NCBI GenBank assembly: GCA_008638375.1
Contig: VIRR01000561.1
Coordinates: 1-64,000 of the forward strand
Origin: Nyssa sinensis
Taxonomy: Eukaryota > Streptophyta > Magnoliopsida > Cornales > Nyssaceae
DNA length: 64,000 nt
Reading direction: 5' to 3'
Under the pieces are notes generated by a model. The model saw only the letters and a program-made list of their open reading frames with translations. It was not told the origin of the DNA and did no database searches. The translations under genes were made by a program, and so were the position numbers. Of this stretch, positions 36,209 to 48,584 are shown piece after piece. Every line of letters starts with the position of its first letter. Position 1 is the stretch's first letter.

Positions 36209-37855
36209 TGTTGGAAGTATATTATAAGTATAATATGGTAAGCTATATTGTTGTGATATTAGGGTTAGTCGTCACAATATTTGTTTCCTTTTTTTTTTAG
36301 GACTTTCATATACTCTCCTATATAGAGAGGTCTATTGTCTAGGTTATTTATCAAGTCATCTAATATAATGCAATCCTTAGGGTTTTTTCATTCTCTCTTT
36401 TTTCTTTCTTCTTTTATTTTATATTTTTCTTTTAATTTTAACATGGTATCAGAGCCATAATTATGAATCCTTCTATTTCCGTAATCGTTTCTAGCTCGTG
36501 TTTTTCTTGTTTCGACGAGTCTTTGCTGAAATCCATCTTCCTATTGCCTCATCGGAATCAAGGCATTCTACATGCTATAAACACTGCCACAGTTAGAACA
36601 TCAATACGAGAATATCAGTTTTGGATACTCATGTGCACCAATTTGCCGCAAGTTGGAACACCAATCTTAGGTTGGTGTAGGCTTCTTCTTCCTTGATCAG
36701 TGATAATGGTGGAGAATCTTACGATGATGATATCACAAAGTGTTTTTTTTTTTTTTTTTTGTGACTATTTTGTGAAGCTTTTTTTGATTTCATTGGGCTT
36801 ATTTCAACACGTCTCTTTCGCTGCTTGTTTTGTCATGACAGTCTTATTCATATGCCTTTTTTATTCAGGGAAAATTTGTAACACATAAGCTTATATTTGC
36901 TGCATGTTCCACCATGACTATCATTGCACGCATTTTCCTATTTGTTGGACATTTTACAATACATACTGAATCGTCGCTTGTTATCTTTCACTCATGTGAG
37001 GTCTTTATAGCGAAGTTAACCCTCTCCTTAGTTATGTGTTAGTTCGTCAGCTCTCACTCATGTGAGATTTTTAGTGACGTTCACCCTAGTGCGTGTCCTT
37101 TATCTTTAGCTATGTGTTAGTTCGTCAGCTTTCACTCTTGTGAGGTTTATATAGCGATGTTCGCCTTCGTATGTGTTCAATTTCATCAAATATGTGTATT
37201 CCATGTAAGCTCAATCACATGATGTTGCGAGATCCTATCAGCTACGTGTTAGTCCAGAGAAGTAATCAGCATCTTAACTTCATGTCTGCCATCACATGTG
37301 TTTTGTCATGTGTCCAACTTTATCAATAAAGGCTTTTTCACACGTGTTCCATCAAGTATCATGCAGTTCTTATCCATGCTTTGTCAAGCAATCTGTAAAT
37401 GTCACACGTGTTTAGCCACTTCAGCTCAACAATTACAAACATCTTCACCAACCAAGACGTATTGTTTGATGCAATTGTCGCTCCACTATTGTACAGGTAG
37501 GGGATCGAACAAATCGGATCCAACAGATCGCTGTTCCATGACTGGTTAATTTTTCTCAGCAAGACGCCTACGAGATTTTATATTAAAACTCAAGTTGTTC
37601 TCTCAATTCCCATCTTGAGTTTGAAGGGTACTATTAGAAGTATATTAGGGTTAGCTATATTATTATGATATTAGGGTTAGTCATCATAATATTTGTTTCA
37701 TTTTCTTTCTAGGAATCTCATATACTCGCCTATATAAGGAGGTTCATTGTGTAGGTTATTTATTAAGTCATCTAATACAATGTAATTTTTAGAATTTTTC
37801 CCTTCTCTCTCTTCTCTTTCTTTTTTTATTTTATATTTTTCTTTTAATTTTAACT
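36209..37855 (+). mobile_element. Miniature Ty1/Copia element (1.65 kb), non-autonomous
   Basis: The LTRs are 36209-36443 (235 bp) and 37632-37855 (224 bp). Flanking GTCAG occurs on both sides (36204-36208 and 37856-37860). TGGTATCAGAGCC at 36444 is a perfect Copia primer site. TTGAGTTTGAAGGG before the 3' LTR is a worn polypurine tract. The interior (about 1.2 kb) starts with an ATG at 36463 (MNPSISVIV) but lacks gag, protease, integrase and RT. A trace near 37410-37450 (ATSAQQL, then NIFT in another frame) resembles the very end of Copia RNase H. The terminal bases of the 3' LTR are mutated. Confidence 0.8.
37020..37165. repeat. Internal tandem repeat in the Copia miniature
   Basis: GTTAGTTCGTCAGCT, followed by TCACTC and TGTGAG, occurs twice, near 37040 and 37125, about 85 bp apart; a worn third copy of the TCACTCATGTGAGG part lies near 36990. 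Confidence 0.5.
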
Positions 37856-37874
37856 GTCAGTGTGTAATTTACCC

Positions 37875-38639
37875 AAAAATTATAGAAAATTGATCTGCCA
37901 ATTAGATGCAAACAAACAACCATGCCAAAGATGGTGATTCCGCCAAATTTCAAAAACCAATTACAATTGAACTGTCAAAAGTTCCAAGAATAAAATTTCA
38001 GCTCACAAAACATAACTATCTATTCAAGTTTCCAAGTTGTACGGGGCAATGAGAAAGCTGCTAAGGTCCGGCTTTGTGTTTGTAAAATTTAGAATAATAC
38101 TATACTCACCATACTCATCAAATTTTTGTACCAAAAATATTTACATAAATGAATTGACTGAATTATATTGGTTTCTTATTACATTATATAAAATCATGAT
38201 ATAATATGAAACTAACATAAAATTACTAATTCATCTGTGTAAACTATTTAAAATATTTTTTTTGATAAGCATAGCATTGCTCAAAAAATTATTCATGAAA
38301 GCATGCTGGATCTTAAAACTGTTCACAAAAGTGCGTTCACAGAAAAGTAACTATGAGTTATCTTTTTCCCAATGTGTTTTTGTGTGCGTATGGAGATTCG
38401 AGAAGCACTTCAAACTTCAACACTCATGAGAGACTCAGTTAAAAGCAACACTTTTGCATTAATGGACAAATAAGAAATATGATCAAGACCACCCAGATCC
38501 ATACAGGCTGAATAAATTAAGAAACTAAGCAATCAAAGGTGTGATTATGTATTGAATTGTAATTACACGAGCATGCTAGAAAACTACCAGTTCTACCACT
38601 TAATTTAACTATGGCAACAATATCTTTCTGTATATAGTA
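37875..38639. other. AT-rich spacer downstream of the F-box gene
   Basis: No gene or named repeat is seen. Confidence 0.3.
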
Positions 38640-38862
38640 ATGAACTAGAGCCCCTAAAGAAACTGCTCTGAGCTGTCAAAAATGCTCTGTAACTCTTGGA
38701 ATGTGAGACTGTAATGGTTGTATGTCTGAAATGGCTGTTTTGGCCTGTTTTTGTAGGGGCTCCTGCCCTTTTTGGTTTCCTGCCCTGGGTTTCTGCCTAG
38801 GTGCCTGGTTTTTTTTCTCTTCTATAAATCTTTACTCACCAAAAAAGAAAATGACTCAAATA
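38640..38862 (+). mobile_element. LINE 3'-tail-like fragment
   Basis: The T- and G-rich run ending CTATAAATCTTTACTCACC followed by an A-rich tail resembles the 3' end of plant L1 elements. No ORF2 sequence is recognisable, so it would be a strongly 5'-truncated copy. The call is by resemblance only. Confidence 0.3.
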
Positions 38863-38887
38863 ATTGATTGTGAAAGCCAACAGCCGT

Positions 38888-40075
38888 CTAACTTTTAAGA
38901 GAAAAAAGGCCACCAAAGTAGAGACACGCGGTTCTATTATAGCCCACTGAATTAAACTTTATTGGTCTTCGTCTGAAGTATTTGCGCTGAATGTTATAGT
39001 AACAAAGACAATCTTCACCTGAATTCATCAATATTTCTCCATCTTGTTCATCTAAAGGAGTGTACAAATGAATGTAGTCATAATTGTTATCAAATAGGGA
39101 GAAATCAATTACATATTCTCTGATCCAAATATGCTTCTTCTCGTCCTTCAACTTCCATATTTCCCATCCTTTTCTTGGGAAGCTTATTCTCCAATATATC
39201 AAACACAAACACCCTTTCAACTCTACCAATTTCTCAAATTTCTCAAACCTAGGCTCATTAGTAAAACTCGGATAACTAATGAGATGAAGACTTTCTTTTT
39301 CCATATCAAATGCAAGGATTTTCTTGTTCGCCGGCCTAGCTTTCCTATCCCACGCTATCCAATAAATTGCTCCATTGACACATGCCGGTGACTTAACATG
39401 AAAAACTGGGTAAGGGCATTCTCCAATCCGTCTCCAATGTCCTCCAGCATCAGCACCAGCACCAGCACCAGCACCATCAGTTAGAGTAAAGACCTCACAT
39501 TCATTCCTCACTGTACAAGAATAGATATGAACAGTTTTATATTGATTGATTGCAGGGAGGTATCCGAAGCCAACTGCTCCTTCATTTGTAACAGGCAAGT
39601 GAGAAGAAACTGGCAATCTCAACAGTTGCTGGATGCATGGATTACATATATAAATTTGTTTTGTAGTGACCAAACATACCAAATTGCAGCAAGAAACCAA
39701 AACGCAGTACCAACCACGAATGACGTCATTGAATTCTCCACAAAAGCTTCCATTCTTGTCCATGGTGGTAAGGTAAAGAGTGTATTGGTCTGTGTTTCTT
39801 TCATCTTGAAAGAGAGTACTAGAGTGCAGTAAAAGAGGAGAGTTTTGCATGAATCGAATACAATGCATTTTTACAAAATATGGGTCTGTGATTATGTCTA
39901 GCCATTGTTTAGAAACGCACTTGAACTTGCAGAGAATCTTTGCGGGAAGTCTTGAAAGAATGTCCGCCTTGAGATCACGAGATATGTGTGGGTGCTTTTT
40001 TATCGGAGTTTCCTCATACTCTCTCATCTTTCTTGTCAATCTTCTCCAACAAAAACCTAGAATTTCTATGTACAT
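38888..40075 (-). CDS. F-box protein with F-box-associated (FBA) C-terminal region
   Basis: A single open frame of about 395 codons. The F-box (about residues 29-70) contains ADILSRLPAKILCKFKCVSKQW, matching the L-P-x-K/S-x-L-x-x-x-K-x-V-S-K-x-W core that binds SKP1 in SCF ubiquitin ligases. Downstream come NPCIQQLLRLP, VGFGY and CVNGAIYWIAWD, features of plant FBA domains that recruit target proteins. A GAGAGADAGG stretch (about 39435-39475) comes from a GCACCA repeat. The frame is open back to 40144 but the first 23 codons are TA/ATAC microsatellite; MYIEILGF at 40075 is also present in a nearby duplicate, so I start there. MREYEE at 40027 is the alternative. The gene looks intact. The target is unknown. 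Confidence 0.82.
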   Translation of the reverse strand: MYIEILGFCWRRLTRKMREYEETPIKKHPHISRDLKADILSRLPAKILCKFKCVSKQWLDIITDPYFVKMHCIRFMQNSPLLLHSSTLFQDERNTDQYTLYLTTMDKNGSFCGEFNDVIRGWYCVLVSCCNLVCLVTTKQIYICNPCIQQLLRLPVSSHLPVTNEGAVGFGYLPAINQYKTVHIYSCTVRNECEVFTLTDGAGAGAGADAGGHWRRIGECPYPVFHVKSPACVNGAIYWIAWDRKARPANKKILAFDMEKESLHLISYPSFTNEPRFEKFEKLVELKGCLCLIYWRISFPRKGWEIWKLKDEKKHIWIREYVIDFSLFDNNYDYIHLYTPLDEQDGEILMNSGEDCLCYYNIQRKYFRRRPIKFNSVGYNRTACLYFGGLFSLKS

Positions 40076-40093
40076 CTCATCTCCATACACACC

Positions 40094-40094
40094 A

Positions 40095-40125
<31 letters not shown>

Positions 40126-40146
40126 CATACATACATACATACATAC
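40094..40146. repeat. TA and ATAC microsatellite at the F-box gene start
   Basis: (AT)n from about 40094 to 40120 is followed by about six ATAC units. It lies just upstream of the preferred ATG. It is absent from the duplicated 5' region, so it expanded after or outside the duplication. Confidence 0.85.
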
Positions 40147-40228
40147 TAGACCCTTCTCTTTAATTTTCCAAATTTGATTCTGATTTGGAACGAAAGTCCA
40201 TTGTAGAAAGGTAATCTTTCTTCTCTAA

Positions 40229-40336
40229 CGAAACCTAGAATTTCTATGTACATCTCATCTCCATATACCCACCAACTTCTTTTTAATTTTCCAAATTAGA
40301 TTCTGATTTGGAAAGAAAGTCCACTGTAGAAAGGTT
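40229..40336 (-). repeat. Second copy of the F-box 5' region
   Basis: AACCTAGAATTTCTATGTAC and the following bases through GTAGAAAGG repeat 40048-40212, minus the microsatellite. The duplicate includes the start codon and the first codons (MYIEILG) plus the upstream leader. It may carry a second promoter-proximal segment; it has no F-box coding body. Confidence 0.8.
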
Positions 40337-41724
40337 TCAAGCAGTTGAGTTGATAGATGACACCGTATAGAAAACCTACGCGTACATAATTAACTTGTTA
40401 AAAAACAAATATATAACTGATTAATAAATTTATAACTAAATTAAAAGATTTCTTAATTAAATTGGATTCAATTTTTAGAAAATAGCAAGGGTGTTAAAAA
40501 TAAATAAATTTAAAATGAAAATAATTTTTTTAATTGAATTAGATTCAAATTTTAAAAAGTTGAGAAGTAATCATAAAATTAAAAATAGTTTTTTTTTTCT
40601 CAAATGCAGAACCATTTATTCTAATATTATAGATTTAAGAGTCGTAACACTGTACAAATTAAACTTTGCACTGATATTATATTTTAAAAATATTTATTTC
40701 TTTTAGCATTGACGTGTGCCTATTACAAAAATAATTTTAGATATTATAAATAATGATTGTTAAATTGAATTGAATTCTAATTTTTTTAAAAAAAATCAAA
40801 GACAACATAATTCTAATTAATTAAAATTGCAGTATAATTAAAATAAATAATATGCAAAACCATCATTTTAAAGACTAAAAGTTACAACAATTTCAAGGCT
40901 AATTAGAATATTACAAATTGATAATATCAAATATATAAAATTAAAAATAAATAATTAGAATTTATATATAGGATAGTAGGAAGACTTCTGGTGCTGTTAA
41001 GGAATAAAAAATATAAGGATAAGTTATGCAAAAGAAGAGGCTAATTTTTCATAATATTTAAAATTTATTAACGATTTTGTTTCCCTTCATAAATTTATTA
41101 ACGTAGTTGTTTCAAATGTTTTTCTTTAATATTTTCTTTAGTGTTTTAGATTGATTAAGACCATGTTACAATTTTTTAATTGAGCTCCAATAATTTAATT
41201 GTTGTTGCCAGTCAGATTGTTTCCAAGGAGAAACTATAGGTGATAATTTGTAGTAAAAAAAAAAAAAAAAGGAAGTGGATAAGGGACTGGAAAGTTGAAG
41301 TTCCTCCATCCAATCTGGACCAAACATATTGGAGTGTTTTTGGGACTGAACTTTAGGCGATGGCCGCCATCAGATTTTGAATGAATGGTTCGAATTAAAG
41401 ATGCTGATGTGAGTAGGAAGGCTACAGTACTCATTTTCAATAAGAGTAATGTTATGGTAACAAAAAAATTTTATTTAAAGAGTTTACACTGATGAGTTGC
41501 AGTATTGTATTAGTTCTATATTACCAGGGTCGGTTCAACCATAAAGTGAACAAAGTAATTATTTTAAACTCCACTTAAAGAGAATGCCTCAAATTTTATA
41601 TACTATAATATAATCAAATTAAAAATTTAAGGTTAATAAAAGTCTAACTCTACCAAAGGCCCCAAATTTTATAGCTTTATAGTATAATTAAATAAGAAGT
41701 ATTTAATAAAAGGTCATGCGATCA
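40337..41724. other. Very AT-rich spacer
   Basis: No gene, RNA or named repeat is seen. Confidence 0.3.
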
Positions 41725-43385
41725 AAAGTCCTTGACAGATATAAAAATTATCATTTAGTCCAAGTCCAAACATATCAACCCATAAAGTTTTTAAATTATT
41801 TAATGTCAAAAATACCCCTTCCACTGAATTTCCGTGACATAAGGAGTTGCCTCAATTTTTTTCTTCAAAACTTTAAAATTCAATAACTTGAAATTGATAT
41901 ATCTGTTTTTAATCAAAATTATATATTTAGATTTTAAACATCAAGATCTATAAAAAAATGTCCATATTGAATATGAAAATCTGAATAAAAAAAATAATTC
42001 CAAAAATATAAAATTTCGTCATCAAAAGTGTAACATTTCATCAGTGAAAGTGTAAAATTTACACTTTTGCAAGGAAAAGCTTGGTCCCAATCAAAGGTTA
42101 AATTTTACACTTTTGCTAAAAATTGAGAAACTCTCTATTGTTATTAGTTTTATTGATATTTTAGCCACATATTGGATGCTCAAGGATGCTCTGACATTCA
42201 AAGTTGCAAAAATTGTTCACAAAAAATTGTATTTAAAGAATGGGTGATTAAAAACACACGAGGGGTGAAATTGTAAAATTTCACACTGTGAAAAAGTTTA
42301 AAAATTTACACATTTCATAAAACCTACCTTGACTATGTGCAATAACAAAAGTAGAGAAATAATTAAGAACCAAATAGATTTATGCAATTACAAATTAAAT
42401 GAAGCAGCTTTATGGACAATGACTTTATCCAAAATATTACAAGGGCTGCATCATCGATGATGCAACCACAAGCAAGAAGGTGATTCCAATGTTTCCAATT
42501 GCAAAGTCTCCCATGAGTCCTTTGCGTGAGGTCGGCCGCTTGATTTCTAGTTATGTGAATTTTGGTCTCAGCTTGCCTAAAAGTGCTAGATTTTCCCCAA
42601 TTCTCAAAGTTAAAGAACATGCAAGAAAAGCATACAGGTTACTTTCATATCCAAATTGATTTTGAAGTTTTTCATCTCCTAATGCTCAAAATTCCAGATT
42701 CTTCTTGTATTTCTCAACCTCTTCAAGATACCTATTATGTGAGAAGGATGACCTCCCTTCCCAAGATTTGATGATGGCCTGGTGGTTGCTTTATGATACA
42801 AAAGACAAAAGTATGAAATCAGTGATTTTATGGCTTCTTTACTTGATCCAATCATTCACTATCCAAATAAAGATTTGGCTTTGTAGAAAAAGCATTACTT
42901 TAGCTGTTAAGTCTCTTAAGTCGTCGGCAATCCAATAATCTATGAAGGTGAGTTCCAATGAAAAGCTTATGTTGCAGATAGAAATGATGATCGGCTGGGG
43001 TGAATTTGTGATGATGGTTGAGGTTGCGGAGGTGATTTCAGTGATTCGTAATGGAGATTTAGCAGTAGAGGAGCGACTTGCCGGAGATGATAGTGGTAGT
43101 TGTAGTTGATGTAGCTGTAAAATTTTGAGATGCCATGGTTGTAGTGTTGGGCGTGACATTCATAAGAGAGTCCAAAATGAACAGAATAGAGTTGCAGTGA
43201 TTTAAGAATTTTTTATTTTGAACGTGCGTAAATTCTATTTGGGTATAATAGTCATTTATAAAAAAATTATAAATACTATGTCATCAAGATGGACTTAAGT
43301 TGAAAATTAGAAACGACTATGTCCTTCACCTAAAAATTGAAAATAGTGTGGAACTTAAAATAATTTAATATATTTTTCAAGGACT
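41725..43385. mobile_element. DNA-transposon-like dispersed repeat, copy B
   Basis: It matches copy A (9470-10990) at both ends in the same orientation. AAAGTCCTTGAC at the left faces TTTTCAAGGACTTA at the right (about 43373-43386), which suggests inverted ends. An inner pair, ATTATCATTTAGTCCA (41747) and TGGAACTTAAAATAAT (43349), corresponds to the perfect pair in copy A. The middle (42370-42940) is not shared clearly with A and holds short open frames without a recognised family. Confidence 0.45.
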
Positions 43386-44458
43386 TAAGACTAATTAATT
43401 CTTTAATAAAAATCAAACTCTATTATTAAATAAAAGGCCCCATAAAGATTAATGACTCCATTAAAAAAAAACTTAATTTTATTAATAGAGTTTTATTCGT
43501 ATTTTACTCAAATCTTTTATTATTATCTATTTAGATAAAAAAAAATTATGTAAAAACTCTATTATTAGAGTTTCATTCAATATATACTTCTCTCTTGTTG
43601 AAAACAACTAAATTTTATATAACAAAAGTAAATATATATATATATATATATAGAAAATAAAGTTAAAAAAATGGATTAATCACGTGTGCGTCCCTTAAAA
43701 AGATCTAAATTATTTTAAGATGCACGTTTTTAATCATTTTAAAGAAAATGACTATGTTTTTTAAAATTCTGAGCTCAAATCCATTAATCTGGCTTGGCAA
43801 TAGGTAATTTTTTCTTTATTGACAATATTATTCTTGGGATATTTATTAGAAGATGATGAAACAAAACTCAGGTTTAGGTTTATATATACGCATAGCCTTC
43901 TACATCTCATTACTCATGTGCTTGCCCATCTCTTATTCTCTAAAAAGGAGCCCTTTGTCCGCTTGGTGGTTCTTTGAATTCATTCTTTTATGTTTTTTTC
44001 CCTTGATTTTCGAAAAGTGGGGTTTCCTTGAATAATTTGGACTGATCTAGGTGAACAAAAAGCTACAACAAATGTTGAAGTAGACAAAGAGACACAATAA
44101 GGACAAGGTTTTGATTTGGACACCCACAGTAAAAGTCCCAAGTAGTGATTAGTATAGGAGGTTAACCAAAGGTCTAGGTAGTGTCTCACGTGTTCTTATC
44201 TTATTCACATTACATGTTTACACTTCTTATTAATTATTTTTTTTTTATCATTTTGAAAAAAAAAAAATCTTGAATAAAATATGAAACCAGTGTTTAGACT
44301 CAACTAATTGTTAGAGCATATCCAAAAGTGGAGCCAAAAGAGTAATCATAAACTATTAAGAAATTTACCTAAAAGTGTAAAATTTCATATTTTTAGGCAA
44401 TTTTGCCTGAGTGTACATGAAAACTCACTAAATGTATTTTTGTTTGTTATTGTACATA
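43386..44458. other. AT-rich spacer with a TA microsatellite
   Basis: (TA)n occurs at about 43629-43652. No supported gene. The last 150 bp carry the AGTGTAAAATTTCA motif that also occurs right of the following LTR. Confidence 0.3.
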
Positions 44459-44463
44459 GACAA

Positions 44464-44875
44464 TGTTATAACATGAAATTTTTTTTTTTATTATTCTTTA
44501 TTCTTGAAATTGTTAATTAATTATTATTATTACTATTATTATTATTATTATTATTATTATTATCATTATTAAGAATGTGATGTGTGTATTGTATGTGTAC
44601 AATTATGTGTATGCTACATGTGCATGTATATACATATATTATATGCATATTTAACTTTGGAAAATATATATATATTTATTTGTGTATATATATATATATA
44701 TATAACAGTGCACAGTGCACTGTGTGTACAGTGTGTGTATGTGTGTGTAACCGTGTGTGTGTGTGTGTGTGACTTTGAGTGTTACACACTCAAAGAGGTA
44801 TGGGTGGGGTTGTGTGTGTGAGTAGAATTCAGGGAGTGGGGGAGGTGCAGAATCAGCAGAGGGTGGTTGGTCTTG

Positions 44876-44909
<34 letters not shown>

Positions 44910-47347
44910 TAGAGAGGGAAAGTGAAGAGAAAAAGGAGGGTGTCTCGGGTGAGAAGAAAAGAAAGGGAAAGGAAAGAAAACTGAGAGCAAGGGAGAGGGT
45001 TCTGAAGAAGCAGAAGTGACCAAGAGGAACAGAAGGAGAAGGAAAGCAAACCAAAAGGAAGAAAAATCCGAAATTTTAGGTAAGTGGGTGTTTCAGTTTT
45101 GAATTTCAAAAGCATGATTCGTTTGATTTAGATTATAGGGTTTTATAAAGCATGATTTTAGCTTTCAAATGCAAAAAGAATGAGGAGAAATAGGTGAGAA
45201 ACTAGGGAGAAAACCCTAGTTGCAGGTTTCGGCCATGGAGGTTGAACCTCATCATTTTATGTGAGAAACTTCCTCTAAATGATCCTAAATTAACCCTATG
45301 AAGTGCAGAAAGAGAATGGAGAAAGAAAGAATGAAAAACAGTAGAAAAATATACAAGAAATTGGAATTTTTCAGTTGGCCGGAGATTCGGCCATGAGCCT
45401 TTGAGCTCTATTTCGTGGAGATGGGGACGGTTTGAGGGGAAGTGGAGGTTGGATATGGAGCCTACACGAAAAACCCTAGAGAATGGCATTTTAAAAAGGG
45501 GGAAAACTCATCGGAGGCCGGTCGCCGGCGCCGGAGAAGGCGCCGGAACCCTACCGCTGCTTCGCCGGAGAATCGGGGAAGAAGGTAGGGTGTCGGGTCG
45601 GGTCTCGGGTCGGATCCGGGTTTGGTTCGGGCGGGTACGGGTCGCCCCTGCCACGTGTCAGCCCTTGTTTTAAATTAAATGAATTTGAACCTTTAGAATT
45701 TAAACCTTTGAATTTGAACCTTTTGAATTTGAACCTTAACCTGAACTTTCAGAAATTACGAATTGACCCCCCAACTGTTAGAAATTACACTTTGACCCAC
45801 CTGATTAAATTATTAATAAAATATTAATTAAATTATTTAATTAAATTAATTTAATTAATTAAATATTCAAAAACATCCCGGAGTCCAAATGAGACAAGTC
45901 ATTAGTGTATTTTGACTATCTCGACTATTCCAAGACCAATGGTGAGGTCCATTTTACGAGACGGGGTCCCGAAAAATAAAAGACCCGTAGTAACCCTTAA
46001 AATTACCAAAATGCCCCTAGATTGAAACACAGTCAAACGAACTCCGAATTAGGTAAACAAATAGTGGAATTTTATTATCTCGAACATTTTGGACTCAACC
46101 GTGGAGTCCGATTTGTGAAAAGAGATCACGAAATGTAAGGACACGCGTAAAGTGCAAAATGACTGTTTTGCCCTTTTGAACCCCGGTGTCCGAATTGAGT
46201 TCTACGAAAACCTAGACTTACTTTCTTAAACGTTCTAAAACCGATGGTAGAGTTTAATTTAGCAGAATAGAAACCTATGAATTTAAAGACATAAAATTTG
46301 ATGAATAGCATACATTCAAACAACAATGGACTGAATTGTAATTCCTACTTTTAGGGACACTGACAGGACAGGAGGAGGCGATCTGATCTCCTACATTTTC
46401 GTCCGCCCGTTCAGTTACATATAGTGCTCGATCTTCTAGGGTTGATACCAACCCATCAGGTATGGTGTTTTGCTAGTGTTAGAAATGAAGTTAAGTTAGG
46501 AATATTTGTGAATGACTGAATGTCGTATGTGTTTATCTGTAATGTGTTTACCGTTTATTTGGAATTGGTTGTTCACGTGCTTACATGTTACTTGTACCTT
46601 ATGAATATTTAGTGAATGATGAATGTGACTCACGACATGTGCATATGTTGATTTTATATGATTGCATGTGGAATCAGTTAGGTGATTTATATATTATTTT
46701 CTCGAGCATGCTATATTGTGGAAACCATGTATCATTGAGATTGCATTGGCATATTGGCATATGATGAATCCTTTGAGAACATGGCGTGGGTAAGCACGTG
46801 GTGCTTTGCATTATGAGGGTGTAGATCCTGTGGTGAAAAACCCAAAATCGGCCATTGCATTGGTACTCCGTAGCCATCGGGGAGTACCCGTAAACGAGAC
46901 ATGGGTGTGGCATAGAGTGGTGCATGGGTGTGTCACGCATACTATTCATATATACTACTGCGATGCTTGAATGTCATTTAGAAATAAATGTACACTTTGC
47001 ACATGCCACGCCTTAGCTTTATTTCTGGCATTAGCACTTCATCATACCAGCAGTTGAGCTGACCCATTCGTGGGCAACATTTTTCAGATGAGGACCCCCC
47101 AGCTGCTTGAGACCCAGTGATGCTTTGATAAGGGGAAACACTTGTTATATTTTGTCCATGAGACTTGTATATTGAAATGTAAGGGCTTAAGCCCGAATGA
47201 CTCCTGAACGATGTATCTTATGTTATTTTGTGTATGGATGATGATGGACGCATGTTTATTGAATTTAATTACTTTTGTCTTTTTAATTATTTCACTTTCT
47301 GTCTCGTTACTCGCGCCCCGGGTTCGTGGGAAATTCGGGGCGTGACA
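44464..47347. mobile_element. Solo LTR (2,884 bp) with perfect TSD, same family as 1059-3937
   Basis: It begins TGTTATAACATG, ends GGGGCGTGACA, and is flanked by GACAA on both sides (44459-44463 and 47348-47352). It aligns with 1059-3937 along its length, including the GA run, the hairpin at 44773-44795 and the modules. The GGGTC array is shorter and interrupted here. There is no internal domain. Confidence 0.9.
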
Positions 47348-47352
47348 GACAA

Positions 47353-48086
47353 GGTAGGTTTTTTGAAAAATTTTACACGTTTAGGAAAGTATAAAATTGT
47401 GCATTTTTCACGACAAGTGAGTTTTTAAACACATTCAAGCAAAGTTGGCAGAAAGGTAAAATTTTACACTTTTACAACTAATGAATTTTAAGCACATTCA
47501 GACAAACTGTAAGATTTGACACTTTTGGGGAGATGAAATTTTACATTAGAAAAGTGTAAATTTTACATTTTCACTAAAAGGGTATTTTAGTCACAACATA
47601 ATTAAAGGATTCGTGAGATTAATAAGTTTTGAGTGTGCATCTTATGATAATTTTCACACTTTTTATAAACTTGTGACCAAACGATCCTAAAAAAACTACA
47701 TTAACATTAAAAGAGGCCTCATTTAGAATTATCTATTTATCGCTTTAGACCTCCAATTATATAGAACCGATCTTGCATATCATGTCATGATGTGATATAA
47801 TATAATAAAGAGTCAATACAACACTATCAACTCATATTTGTAAATATTTTTGATAAAAAAATATGATAAAGATAATTTTAGTCATCGTATTAAGACTTAT
47901 GTTGGTCCCAAGATACTAACATGATTATTATATTTGGACATATCCCCAGGTCTAAGCTTTAAAGATTTTAAGCCTTAAGAGGACAAAAACATTTATCAAT
48001 GATCATTGGTAGATGATTCTAGAGTTGGTGTAAGTATATCCTATATGCAAGAAATGGAAGGAAAGATTATACAAAGAAGAAGACAC
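47353..48086. other. AT-rich spacer with AAGTGTAAAATTTTACACTT-like motifs
   Basis: Several near-palindromic TAAAATTTTACACTTTT boxes lie between 47450 and 47580. No gene is supported. Confidence 0.4.
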
Positions 48087-48305
48087 TTAACTAATCTGCA
48101 GGATAGCAACACCCTCCATACTTAATTTTGAGAGAGAGAGACCAGCAGGAAGGAGCAGTTCCAAGGGATCTTCAAGCAATTTTACAGCAGCTAGTCTAAA
48201 AAAGTCTCTAAATAGTTGGTTGCAAGAAAATGTGTAAATTTTGGCTGTAAAACACTGTTGTTGAAGAAGACTGGTCAAATACCACCTTAGAAATTCTGGG
48301 TGCAC
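48087..48305 (-). CDS. Possible exon or gene fragment, unrecognised
   Basis: The minus-strand frame has protein-like composition, including FRDFFRLAAVKLLEDPLELL and LLPAGLSLSKLSMEGVA, rich in Leu and amphipathic-looking. I recognise no family. Its 5' end coincides with the left end of the MITE-like element at 48298, so an insertion may separate it from upstream exons (for example near 49340). It may also be a pseudogene remnant. Confidence 0.25.
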   Translation of the reverse strand: MHPEFLRWYLTSLLQQQCFTAKIYTFSCNQLFRDFFRLAAVKLLEDPLELLLPAGLSLSKLSMEGVAILQIS

Positions 48306-48544
48306 ATGGGTCAGGTTGGGTTGAGTTTGAGTGAAACTAGAACCAATCCAACCTTAATCAGTTTTAAATATTTGGAACTGGAACCAAATTGTGAAGATGT
48401 TGGAACCGACCTGAAAAAATTCGGGTTTTTCAAGTTGGGTCGGGTTGTGTTTAAAAAAAAAAAAAAACAAATAAACTCCAAATCAACAAAAAAAAACTTT
48501 ATATATTTATATACAGTATATATACACACATCAGTTCTAACGAT

Positions 48545-48584
<40 letters not shown>

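Larger units (their letters stand above)
35628..37874. mobile_element. Small TIR element (MULE-like MITE) split by a Copia miniature
   Basis: The left end GGATAAATTACATTGACCTC and the right end (GTGTAATTTACCC at 37862-37874) are the same terminal inverted repeat as the larger element at 55433-57092. Without the Copia insertion the element is about 600 bp with no coding capacity. The flanks share AAAAATTA, a possible 8-bp duplication, but the region is A-rich. Confidence 0.55.
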
